From assembly GCF_002192695.1 (NCBI RefSeq), contig NZ_MTLG01000110.1, positions 186,001-250,000 of the forward strand: DNA of 64,000 bases, in the 5' to 3' direction. Position numbers and translations under genes: made by a program. This stretch comes from Achromobacter xylosoxidans (GTDB taxonomy: Bacteria > Pseudomonadota > Gammaproteobacteria > Burkholderiales > Burkholderiaceae_B). Below, one piece after another: positions 35,497-43,359 of the stretch. Numbering within the stretch: position 1 is the first letter of the stretch; the number at the start of each line of letters is the position of its first letter. The notes below the pieces were generated by a model. The model was not told the DNA's origin. It saw only the letters and a list, made by a program, of their open reading frames with translations, and did not search any database.

Positions 35497-36189
35497 ATGC
35501 AGCGTGCCATGTCCGAAGCAACCCCAGAAACCGCTATGCGCGATAGCGTCTATCAAGGCATTCGTGGGTCTCTGATCTGCGGGCGTTTCGCGCCTGGAGA
35601 AAAACTGCTGCTGCGGCAACTCGCGTCGGAATTCGAGGTCAGCCTGACCCCGGTTCGAGAGGCGCTGCACCGTCTCATTGCGGAAGGCGTGCTGACGCAG
35701 GAGCACAGCCGCTCAGTGCGTGTGCCCATATTGTCGAAAGCACGGGTGCTGGAGTTACGGGACATCCGCCTTTCGTTGGAAGGCCTGGCTGCCGAACGCG
35801 CCGCCGCGAACGCGACGGCGGCGGATATCAAGGTACTGGAGCGGTTGGCGGGCGAGGTTGAGGCAGCCCGTCGTGCAGGTGATATCGCAAAGGACACACA
35901 AAAGGTGGCCGAGTTTCAGGTCGCTCTTTACCGGGCAAGCGAAATGCCTGTACTCGTGCGGCACATCGAAATGCTATGGCTGCAGACCGGGCCCTACATC
36001 CGGCTGCTGCATCCGGATTTCATCCGCATGGTGCAACAAGTGCGCGCAGGATGGCGCTATGAGCTATGCGACGCTTTGCGTGAACGCGACGGCGGCAAGG
36101 CGCGGCAATTGATAGAGACCGACATTTCCGAAGCCCTCACTTATTTGGCAAATCTCTTCGACGCGGCCGCATTGATCAACCACGCTTGA
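35497..36189 (+). CDS. GntR-family (FCD) transcriptional regulator
   Basis: A 230-residue regulator. The N-terminal winged helix has LLRQLASEFEVSLTPVREALHRLIAEGVL, the GntR signature, and the C-terminal all-helical domain fits the FCD type. Two in-frame ATGs (35497 and 35509) are plausible starts; both lie before the winged helix. It is divergent from the Bug-M81 operon and has operators before both that operon and the decarboxylase/ABC operon. It is the likely local regulator of both. Confidence 0.9.
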   Translation: MQRAMSEATPETAMRDSVYQGIRGSLICGRFAPGEKLLLRQLASEFEVSLTPVREALHRLIAEGVLTQEHSRSVRVPILSKARVLELRDIRLSLEGLAAERAAANATAADIKVLERLAGEVEAARRAGDIAKDTQKVAEFQVALYRASEMPVLVRHIEMLWLQTGPYIRLLHPDFIRMVQQVRAGWRYELCDALRERDGGKARQLIETDISEALTYLANLFDAAALINHA

Positions 36190-36250
36190 GGGCTTCGGTT
36201 GCTGAGCGTGGAGTGATGGGGCCGCGTCGCTCTCTAACGTGCGGAGCGGC

Positions 36251-36922
36251 TCAGCGCAGCGCGAACCAGGCCCCCTCCAGGCTGCCATTCATGCCGCAGA
36301 ACGGCGGACCAAAGCCGTCGTTTTCCACCCCGGCGGGCCGCGTTTCGCGCACCGCCAGCACCGCGCCGCGGCGCGTCAGGTCCAGGGTCCAGGGCGGCCC
36401 GTCCTGGTAGGTGACGATCAGGCTGTCGCCGACGGCGACCGCCTTGCCGCTCAGATCGCAGACCCAGCGGCCGTTGTAGGGCTGCGCCGAGTTGGCGGCC
36501 ACGAACAACTGGCCGTCGGCGGCCCGGGTGATTTCGATTTCGCCTTCGAGGTTCTTCCACTTGCCGACAAAGCCGGCAGGCGGCTGCGGGTTGATGGCCT
36601 TCAGGAATTCCAGGCGGTAGCGCATGCTGGCGCCGATCTCCTTGACCGGCGTGCTGCCCGAAAAGGGCTCTGCATAGATATTGTCCCGCACGCCCAGGAA
36701 ATAACGTTGGTCGGCGGTCAGCGATTTGACCGCCTCGGCGTCGAGCTTGCCGCGCACCGCCTTGTACTGCTGCGCGATGGCCGCGTCCTGGTCGGCCAGG
36801 GCTGGGTGGGCGCAAATGGCTTTTTCGACCGGAGTCGCGGCCTTGGCGCAGTTGAAGGAGGGGGCAGCCGCGGCGCTGCCCGCCATGGCCAACGATGCTG
36901 CAAGGACCAGATGACGGATCAT
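36251..36922 (-). CDS. LprI-like (DUF1311) exported protein
   Basis: A 223-residue protein. A signal peptide (MIRHLVLAASLAMAGSAAAA) is followed by the DUF1311 pattern SFNCAKAATPVEKAICAHPALADQDAAI, with the Cys pair seen in the lysozyme-inhibitor LprI group. The C-terminal half is beta-rich and unrecognised. ATG 36922 is chosen because the frame upstream is not signal-like. Lysozyme inhibition is possible but unproven. Confidence 0.82.
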   Translation of the reverse strand: MIRHLVLAASLAMAGSAAAAPSFNCAKAATPVEKAICAHPALADQDAAIAQQYKAVRGKLDAEAVKSLTADQRYFLGVRDNIYAEPFSGSTPVKEIGASMRYRLEFLKAINPQPPAGFVGKWKNLEGEIEITRAADGQLFVAANSAQPYNGRWVCDLSGKAVAVGDSLIVTYQDGPPWTLDLTRRGAVLAVRETRPAGVENDGFGPPFCGMNGSLEGAWFALR

Positions 36923-37074
36923 CGTGTGTAGTGCTCCAGGTTGTGTACGCGTTCGGCTTGTCGGCCGGCGTCGAGGTGACGGACATGCGCGGATAACGGC
37001 GCAGTTTACCGGCGGCGCCGTTGTCGGCGGCGTGGCGATAGCGTTGCGTTCGCTGCCGTACGCGCCGCTGGTTC

Positions 37075-37974
37075 TCATTTTTTCTTCTGGCTGGTCTTGG
37101 CCTGCTTCCAGAACGCCGCTGCCGCGGGAGACAGCCGGTTCTCGTTCAGGCATGCCAGTCCGACGCGCCGTGCCGTCTTGGGCAGCAAAGGCCGATAGAC
37201 CACGCCGGGATAGGCGTCTGGCAATGCCATCGATGCCACCACCGATATGCCTTCGCCCTTCTGCACGAACGCCAGAATCGACAGCATCTGGGTCAGTTCA
37301 TGCGAGATTTTGGGCGCGGTGTCGGCTCGCGCGAACATCTTGGCGACCAGGCTCTGTGAGCCGGCATGGGTCAGGATCAAGGGGTAGCGGCCCAGATCGC
37401 GGATGTCGATGGATGCCGCCGCGGCCAGCGCATGCCCTTCCGGCAGGACAGCAACCAATTCATCCTCGGCCAATTGCAGGGTATCGAAATTGCTTTTGGG
37501 CAGGGTGACGACGCCGATCTCCAGCCGGCGCTCGATCAAGTCCTGTTCGATCTCGGCATCGGCTTTCTCGAAGACGCGTACATCGATGCCGGGATAGAGC
37601 TGCCGGAAGCGCTGCAGCAGCGGCGGCAGAAGCTGCAGCGAGGAACTCAGGCCGAACGACCCCAACCGCAGCATCCCGCTGTCGAGGCCGGCGCTTGCGC
37701 CCGCCGTTGCCTGGATGAGATGCATCGCGGCAAACAGGTCGCGCACGTGGGGCAGTATCTGCTGCCCGGCATGGGTGAGTTCCAGCTGCGGCGCATTGCG
37801 ATCGATCAAGTCAGTGCCCAGCGTGGTTTCAAGCGCGCGCAGCACGTGGCTGGTGGTGGACGGCGTCATGCCTATCTTGGAGCCGCCGCTGGCGATGCCA
37901 TCCGACGCCGCAAGCGACAGGAACAGCTCCAGTTGACGCAAGGTTGGCGCGTTGGGTCCAAGCGGAGATGTCAT
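37075..37974 (-). CDS. LysR-family transcriptional regulator
   Basis: A 299-residue LysR protein with an N-terminal winged helix (TLRQLELFLSLAASDGIASGG, MTPSTTSHVLRALE) and an effector domain. It is divergent from the aminotransferase operon starting at 38048. The 73 bp between them is full of TTGAATTCAA-type inverted repeats, the expected binding site. It should control the aminotransferase/ThDP/Bug/deacylase operon. Confidence 0.9.
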   Translation of the reverse strand: MTSPLGPNAPTLRQLELFLSLAASDGIASGGSKIGMTPSTTSHVLRALETTLGTDLIDRNAPQLELTHAGQQILPHVRDLFAAMHLIQATAGASAGLDSGMLRLGSFGLSSSLQLLPPLLQRFRQLYPGIDVRVFEKADAEIEQDLIERRLEIGVVTLPKSNFDTLQLAEDELVAVLPEGHALAAAASIDIRDLGRYPLILTHAGSQSLVAKMFARADTAPKISHELTQMLSILAFVQKGEGISVVASMALPDAYPGVVYRPLLPKTARRVGLACLNENRLSPAAAAFWKQAKTSQKKK

Positions 37975-37975
37975 A

Positions 37976-38014
37976 TTGAATTCAAATTCAATTGTTGTTG
38001 AATCCTTTGAATTC
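37976..38014. promoter_or_regulatory. predicted LysR binding region
   Basis: The perfect palindrome TTGAATTCAA (37976-37985) is followed by an inverted pair AATTCAA (37985-37991) and TTGAATT (38007-38013). The cluster begins 1 bp from the LysR start codon and lies upstream of the aminotransferase, so it could serve for repression of the regulator and activation of the operon. Confidence 0.6.
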
Positions 38015-38047
38015 TAGACTTATTTCCGTCGTCACCGGAAAAAGTCC

Positions 38048-39247
38048 ATGCTCTCGCCACTCATTGCCACTCTGCGTTCCTCTCCCATCCAAGTCATGGC
38101 GGAGCAGACGCGCCAGGCCATTCAGCAGGGCCGCAGCGTCATCGACATGACGCTGGGCGAACCCGATTTCCCGACGCCTGCCCATATCTGCGAGGCCGCG
38201 GCGCGCGCCATCGCCGGCGGCCAGACGCGCTACACGCCGATCAACGGCACCCCATTGTTGCGCGAGGCGATCGTCGAGAAGTTCCGCAGCGACAACGGCA
38301 TCGAATGCACGCCGGCGCAGATCAATGTGGCGTGTGGCGGCAAGCAGGTGATCTATCAGGCTTTCCTGGCCACCTTGTCGCCTGGCGACGAGGTGATGAT
38401 CCCGGCGCCGTATTGGGCGTCCTACAGCGATATCGTGTCGATGAATGGCGGCGTGCTGCGCCCCTTGGCGACGACGCCGGACGAGGCCTATGCGCTGCAT
38501 CCGCAGGCGCTCGAGGCTGCCATCACGACGAAGACCAAATGGCTGGTCCTGAACTCGCCCAGCAACCCCAGCGGCACCGCCTATGCGCAATCGCAGCTGG
38601 AGCAGTTCGCCGCCGTCATCCGGGCGAGCCGCAATCAGGACTTCCTGATCATGGTCGACGACATCTATGAACACATACTCTTTGACGGCAGGACTTTCGT
38701 CACGTTCGCACAGGTCGCGCCGGATCTGGCGCACCGGATACTGACCGTCAACGGCGTGTCCAAGGCTTACTCGATGACGGGCTGGCGCGTGGGTTATGCC
38801 TGCGGTCCCAGGTTCTTGATCGATGCGATGACGAAAGTGCAGATGCAGATCAACTCCCACACGTCCTCGGTGTCGCAGGCGGCCGCAGCCGCCGCGCTCG
38901 CGGGGCCGCAGGACGAGGTGCGCCGCCGCTGCGCCATCTTCCAGCAACGCCGCGATTACCTGCTGGCGCAGTTTGCGCAAATCGACGGGCTGGCGACGCC
39001 CCGGCCGGAAGGCGCGTTCTACCTGTTTCCCGACATGCGCAGTTTCATCGGCCGCAAGACGCCTGCAGGCCTGCGCCTGGAGGACGACGTTGCGCTGGCG
39101 TCGTACCTGCTGGGCGCGGGCGTGGCGGTCGTGCCGGGTTCGGGATTCGGCATGCCGGGATTCATGCGCCTTTCGTACGCGACCTCCGACGAAAACCTGC
39201 ACATCGCCGCCGCCCGCATGGCCGCCGCGCTGGGCAATCTTCAATAG
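38048..39247 (+). CDS. class I/II PLP aminotransferase
   Basis: A 399-residue fold-type I aminotransferase of the aspartate-aminotransferase family. It has TLGEPDFPTPAHI and TRYTPINGTPLLREAI, LNSPSNPSGTAY for the substrate Arg/Asn region, the PLP Lys in GVSKAYSMTGWRVGY, and a C-terminal Arg in MPGFMRLSYATSD. It should interconvert an amino acid and a 2-oxo acid. It opens an operon with a ThDP-dependent enzyme that could act on that oxo acid. Confidence 0.92.
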   Translation: MLSPLIATLRSSPIQVMAEQTRQAIQQGRSVIDMTLGEPDFPTPAHICEAAARAIAGGQTRYTPINGTPLLREAIVEKFRSDNGIECTPAQINVACGGKQVIYQAFLATLSPGDEVMIPAPYWASYSDIVSMNGGVLRPLATTPDEAYALHPQALEAAITTKTKWLVLNSPSNPSGTAYAQSQLEQFAAVIRASRNQDFLIMVDDIYEHILFDGRTFVTFAQVAPDLAHRILTVNGVSKAYSMTGWRVGYACGPRFLIDAMTKVQMQINSHTSSVSQAAAAAALAGPQDEVRRRCAIFQQRRDYLLAQFAQIDGLATPRPEGAFYLFPDMRSFIGRKTPAGLRLEDDVALASYLLGAGVAVVPGSGFGMPGFMRLSYATSDENLHIAAARMAAALGNLQ

Positions 39248-39313
39248 CCGCGGCGCTTGCCGCCGCCATTTTTCAAGCACTCGTATCAGAGCTTTCCTAA
39301 AGGGGAATGTTGC

Positions 39314-40921
39314 ATGTCCACGGTTTCGCAGATCATCGGTAAACGCCTGTACGAGGCGGGGTGCCGCCACGCATTCGGCATTCCTGGCGGAGAGGTCCTG
39401 TCCGTCATGCGCGGACTGGACGATGCAGGGGTCAGGTTCACGCTGGTCAAGCATGAGAACTCCGGCGGCTTCATGGCGGAGGGCGTGTTCCACCGCACGG
39501 GCGCGCCGGGCGTGCTGGTCGCCACCCTGGGGCCCGGCGTGGCCAATGCGGTGAACGTGGTGGCCAATGCGCTGCAGGACCGCGTGCCCATGATCTTCCT
39601 GACCGGCTGCGTCGACGAGGACGAAGCCGCCACCTATACCCATCAGGTGTTCGATCATGCCGCGCTGATGCGGCCGATCACCAAGGCCTCGCTGCGCATG
39701 ACGGCGGGCAATGCCGAGGCCGTCATGGACAAGGCGCTGGCCATGGCGATGGACGATCCTCCCGGGCCAGTCCATGTCGACGTGCCGATCAGCGTTGCCA
39801 TCGCCGAGGCCGCGGTGGCCAGGGGCGCGCGGCGCGTGCAGCCCGCCCCGGCCGTCCCCGCGCATACCGGGCAGCTCGAGCTGGCACGGTCGTGGCTGAG
39901 CAAGGCCAAGCGGCCCGTCATCATCGCGGGCGTGGAGGCCCTGCACCATCGCGCGGAGGAACAGATCCGCGCGTTGGTGCAGAAGCACCGGATCCCGCTG
40001 ATCACCACCTACAAGGCCAAGGGCATCGTCGACGAGCGCGACGTGATGGCCGTGGGCGGCATGGGCCTTTCGCCGAAGGCCGACCATATCGTGCTGCCGC
40101 TGATCAAGGAAGCCGACGTGGTGCTGCTGCTGGGCTATGACCCGATCGAAATGCGGGTGGGCTGGCGCAACATCTGGGAAGACGGCGCGCACGTGATCGA
40201 GCTGTCCTCGAACCGCAACACGCACTACATGCACCAGTCGGCGATCAGCTTCGTGGGTGACATCAAATACGGAACGGAGGTGTTGGCCGACGGCTTGCGC
40301 ACGGCGTCGGAATGGAAGGACGACGAGGTCCGGGCCATCAAGCATGCGCTGGCGGGCATCTACCGCATCGACGAAGAATGGGGCCCCGGCGCCATCGTGG
40401 ATGTCGCGCGCGCGGAAATGCCGGCCGATACCGTGGCGTCGGTCGACAGCGGCGCGCACCGGATCCTGTTGTCCCAGACCTGGCAGTGCTACGAGCCCCG
40501 CACCCTGATGCAGTCGTCGGGCCTTTGCACCATGGGTTGCTCCTTGCCCCTGGGCATAGGCGCCAAGCTGGCCGAGCCCGGACGCCCCGTGGCGGTATTC
40601 ACGGGCGATGCCTGCCTGGAAATGACCCTGGGCGAATTGGCGACGGCCCGCGATGCCCAGACCCCGGTCATCGTCTTCGTGTTCGCCGACGAATCCCTGT
40701 CGCTCATCGAGATCAAGCAGCGCGGCACCGGACAGCCGAACCTGGGGGTGGATTTCCCCGGGACGGACTTTGCGGCCGTGGCCAGGAGCATGGGTGGCCT
40801 GGGCTTCGACGTGCAGGACCGCGCGGGCCTGGCGCAGGCGATACGCGCGGCCCTGGCGGCAAAAACGTATTCGATCATTTCCTGCCGCATCCCGCGCAAG
40901 GCGTACGACAACCGGATCTGA
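39314..40921 (+). CDS. ThDP-dependent enzyme, acetolactate-synthase-like family
   Basis: A 535-residue ThDP enzyme with N-terminal Pyr domain (GIPGGEVLSVMRGLDDAG), catalytic Glu in KHENSGGFMAEG, a central domain, and a PP domain with GDACLEMTLGELATA and FADESLSLIEIKQ. The usual GDG of the Mg-diphosphate motif is GDA here, and the distal Asn is not obvious. Members act as oxo-acid decarboxylases, carboligases or related lyases. ATG 39314 follows AGGGGAA. The aminotransferase before it suggests it uses the transamination product; the reaction is not assignable. Confidence 0.88.
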   Translation: MSTVSQIIGKRLYEAGCRHAFGIPGGEVLSVMRGLDDAGVRFTLVKHENSGGFMAEGVFHRTGAPGVLVATLGPGVANAVNVVANALQDRVPMIFLTGCVDEDEAATYTHQVFDHAALMRPITKASLRMTAGNAEAVMDKALAMAMDDPPGPVHVDVPISVAIAEAAVARGARRVQPAPAVPAHTGQLELARSWLSKAKRPVIIAGVEALHHRAEEQIRALVQKHRIPLITTYKAKGIVDERDVMAVGGMGLSPKADHIVLPLIKEADVVLLLGYDPIEMRVGWRNIWEDGAHVIELSSNRNTHYMHQSAISFVGDIKYGTEVLADGLRTASEWKDDEVRAIKHALAGIYRIDEEWGPGAIVDVARAEMPADTVASVDSGAHRILLSQTWQCYEPRTLMQSSGLCTMGCSLPLGIGAKLAEPGRPVAVFTGDACLEMTLGELATARDAQTPVIVFVFADESLSLIEIKQRGTGQPNLGVDFPGTDFAAVARSMGGLGFDVQDRAGLAQAIRAALAAKTYSIISCRIPRKAYDNRI

Positions 40922-40995
40922 GGCACGCGCGGGACGGATTGCGGCAACCAGGCAGGAAAGTGCTTCCAGCTTCAAAAAACCAAGGGGAATGCCCA

Positions 40996-41964
40996 ATGAA
41001 GCGACGCTGTTTTCTCAAGGTATGTGCTGTATCGATGGCCGCGGCGCCCGTGGTGGCGCGGTCCCAGGACCGCATCATCAGGATCGTGGTCCCGTTCGCG
41101 CCAGGAGGCTCCGGCGATCTGATTCCACGCATTGTTGCGCCGGCCATGTCGGAACGGCTGGGCATGACGGTGATCGTGGAGAACCGGGCCGGCGCCGGCG
41201 GCGTGATCGGCGCGACCTATGTGGCGCGCGCGCCCGCCGACGGGCTCACGCTGGGGGTGGCGACCGTCAGCACGCATGCGATACAGCCTGCGGTGCTGGC
41301 AAAGCCGCCGTACGACCCGCTGAAGGATTTCGCGCCCATCTCCAACCTGGCCCGGGTGCCCAACGTGATCTCCATCAATCCGGGCTTGCCGGCGCGGGAC
41401 ATGGCCGAGTTCATCAAACTGGCCAAGCAGCGCGGTGGCGATATCACCTACGGGTCGCCAGGCGTGGGATCGCTGGGGCACATGATGGGCGAACTGTTCG
41501 CCCAGGCCACGGGCGCACCCATGCGGCATATTCCATACCGCGGGGCCGGCCCGGCGTTGCAGGACGCCATCGCGGGCCACGTGGACGTGCTGTGCGACAA
41601 CCTGCCTGCGTCATTGCCGCATATCCAGGGCAAGCGCCTGCGTGCGCTGGGGGTGGCCTGGCCTGGCAGGGTAGAGCAGTTGCCGGACGTTCCCACCTTT
41701 GCGCAGGTCGGTGTACAGGCGCTCAATGATCCTGCCTGGTTCGGGCTGGTTGCGCCCGCGGGAACGCCCGCGGAATTCGTGCAACGTGTCAGCGCGGCGG
41801 CCGCGGCGGCGCTGAAGCAGCCGGAGGTGGCAGGCCGGATCAGGCAATTGGGCGCGGTGCCTCAAGGTGGCCAACCGGAGGCATATGCGGCCGATATCCA
41901 ATCCGAACTGGACAAATGGCGCCGTGTCGCCAGCGCCGGCAACATTTCCCTGGAGGCCAATTGA
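40996..41964 (+). CDS. Bug-family periplasmic binding protein
   Basis: A 322-residue exported protein. The signal peptide is MKRRCFLKVCAVSMAAAPVV (twin-arginine-like RR), then the hallmarks IRIVVPFAPGGSGDLIPRIV, VIVENRAGAGGVIGATYVA and TYGSPGVGSLGHMMGELFA. AAGGGGAA lies 7 bp before ATG 40996. It is the third gene of the operon and probably captures the substrate deacylated or transaminated by its neighbours. Its stop overlaps the start of the deacylase gene. Confidence 0.93.
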   Translation: MKRRCFLKVCAVSMAAAPVVARSQDRIIRIVVPFAPGGSGDLIPRIVAPAMSERLGMTVIVENRAGAGGVIGATYVARAPADGLTLGVATVSTHAIQPAVLAKPPYDPLKDFAPISNLARVPNVISINPGLPARDMAEFIKLAKQRGGDITYGSPGVGSLGHMMGELFAQATGAPMRHIPYRGAGPALQDAIAGHVDVLCDNLPASLPHIQGKRLRALGVAWPGRVEQLPDVPTFAQVGVQALNDPAWFGLVAPAGTPAEFVQRVSAAAAAALKQPEVAGRIRQLGAVPQGGQPEAYAADIQSELDKWRRVASAGNISLEAN

Positions 41965-43127
41965 CTGATCAATTTCCTGATTGCTCCAGCGAAACGCTAG
42001 CCTGGCTGGAATCGCTGATCGCCTGCCCCACCGTATCCGGCAGCCACTCCAACCTTGAACTGCTGGCGCAGGCGGAATCGTTCCTGCGCAAGATCGGCTT
42101 CGCGGTGCGCTACACCTACAGCGAGGACCGCAAGCGCGCCAACCTGTACGCCAGCCTCGGAGGCAGCGTGGGTGGAATCCTGCTGTCCGGCCATACGGAT
42201 GTCGTGCCGGTGGCGGGGCAGGACTGGACCCGGGATCCATTCCGCCTGACCGACGAAGGCGAGCGGCTCTATGGCCGCGGCGCGTGCGACATGAAGGGCT
42301 TTCTGGCATGCGTGCTGGCGACAGTGGGCCGCCTGGGCAGCGGCAGGCTGACCCAGCCCGTGCATATTGCGTTGACCTACGACGAAGAGATCGGCTGTGT
42401 CGGCGTGCGAGGGCTGCTGGCTGACCTGCGCCAGCACGGCATCCGGCCGTCCGCGTGCATCGTCGGCGAGCCGACCCGCATGGAGGTGGTGCGTGCGCAC
42501 AAGGGCCGTCATGCCTGGCGCTGCAATATCCGGGGCAGGGCTGAGCACTCGTCGCTGAGCGGCATGGGCGTGAATGCCGCGGAGACGGCGTGCGTCCTTG
42601 CGGCGGAAGTCGCGGCGCAGGCCCAGGCATTGCAGTCCGCCACGCGCGACGAAGGCTTCTACGTGCCTTTCTCGACGATGGCGGTCTGCCGCGTGCATTC
42701 CGGGCATGCATCGAATGTGATCCCGGAGGAGGCGGAGTTCGACTTTGATCTGCGCTTCCTGCCTGGCGTCGATCCCGACGCCGTCTTGGCGCCCATCCAT
42801 CAGCGCGCCCGGGAACTTGAGCAGACGATGCGGCAAAGGGTCTCCGAATCGCAGGTGCTGTTGATGCAGCGGACCTCGGTGCCCGCATTGGTGCCCAAGG
42901 CAGATACCGACATACTGGTGGAAGCCCTGTTCCGGGCGGGGGCTCTGGCCGGCGGGCACGTGGCCTACACGACGGAAGGCGGGCTCTACCAGCAAGCGGG
43001 CATCCCGGCCTTGGTCTGCGGGCCAGGCGACATCGCCCAGGCCCACACGGCGGATGAATACATCCTGCGCAGCCAGCTCGGGATGTGCGAATCCGTGCTG
43101 GAACGGCTGCTGGCAGGCGGGCCGTGA
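41961..43127 (+). CDS. M20-family deacylase (ArgE/acetylornithine-deacetylase-like)
   Basis: A 388-residue amidohydrolase. Zinc-site motifs are LLSGHTDVVPV with GRGACDMKG, catalytic YDEEIGCVGVRG, and a late VAYTTEGGLYQQAGIPALVCGPG. The likely start is TTG 41961, overlapping the Bug stop (TTGA), with GGAGG 5 bp upstream; no nearer ATG gives the family N-terminus. It would remove an N-acyl group, such as acetyl from an amino acid. This suggests the operon degrades an N-acylated amino-acid-like compound. Confidence 0.9.
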   Translation: MTDQFPDCSSETLAWLESLIACPTVSGSHSNLELLAQAESFLRKIGFAVRYTYSEDRKRANLYASLGGSVGGILLSGHTDVVPVAGQDWTRDPFRLTDEGERLYGRGACDMKGFLACVLATVGRLGSGRLTQPVHIALTYDEEIGCVGVRGLLADLRQHGIRPSACIVGEPTRMEVVRAHKGRHAWRCNIRGRAEHSSLSGMGVNAAETACVLAAEVAAQAQALQSATRDEGFYVPFSTMAVCRVHSGHASNVIPEEAEFDFDLRFLPGVDPDAVLAPIHQRARELEQTMRQRVSESQVLLMQRTSVPALVPKADTDILVEALFRAGALAGGHVAYTTEGGLYQQAGIPALVCGPGDIAQAHTADEYILRSQLGMCESVLERLLAGGP

Positions 43128-43322
43128 TACGCACGGGACCAGCCTCCAAGGCGGCGGGGAGGCAACAACGGCATCGAGGCCACGGAAGCTTGTCTGGGGA
43201 TGTCAATCAAAAAAACATAAACCTTTGATTCTTATTGAATTGCCTTGCCAATTTGAGCGAATTGCGGCGGCGGATTCCCGATTTCTTGATCAACTGTGCT
43301 TTCCTAAATATATAATTCATCT

Positions 43323-43341
43323 GATAAGCATTCGCATTTAG
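43323..43341 (+). promoter_or_regulatory. candidate Fur box
   Basis: GATAAGCATTCGCATTT resembles the Fur consensus (repeated GATAAT with inverted CATT units), about 20 bp before the siderophore-receptor start. The match is partial, and the function is supported mostly by the iron-uptake operon that follows. Confidence 0.4.
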
Positions 43342-43359
43342 ATATCGGAACGATGAATT

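Noticed and set aside
37988..40996. 1002-codon open frame on the minus strand
   Set aside because: It is antisense to the aminotransferase and ThDP genes, rich in Arg/His/Gly as GC-rich shadows are, and shows no motif.
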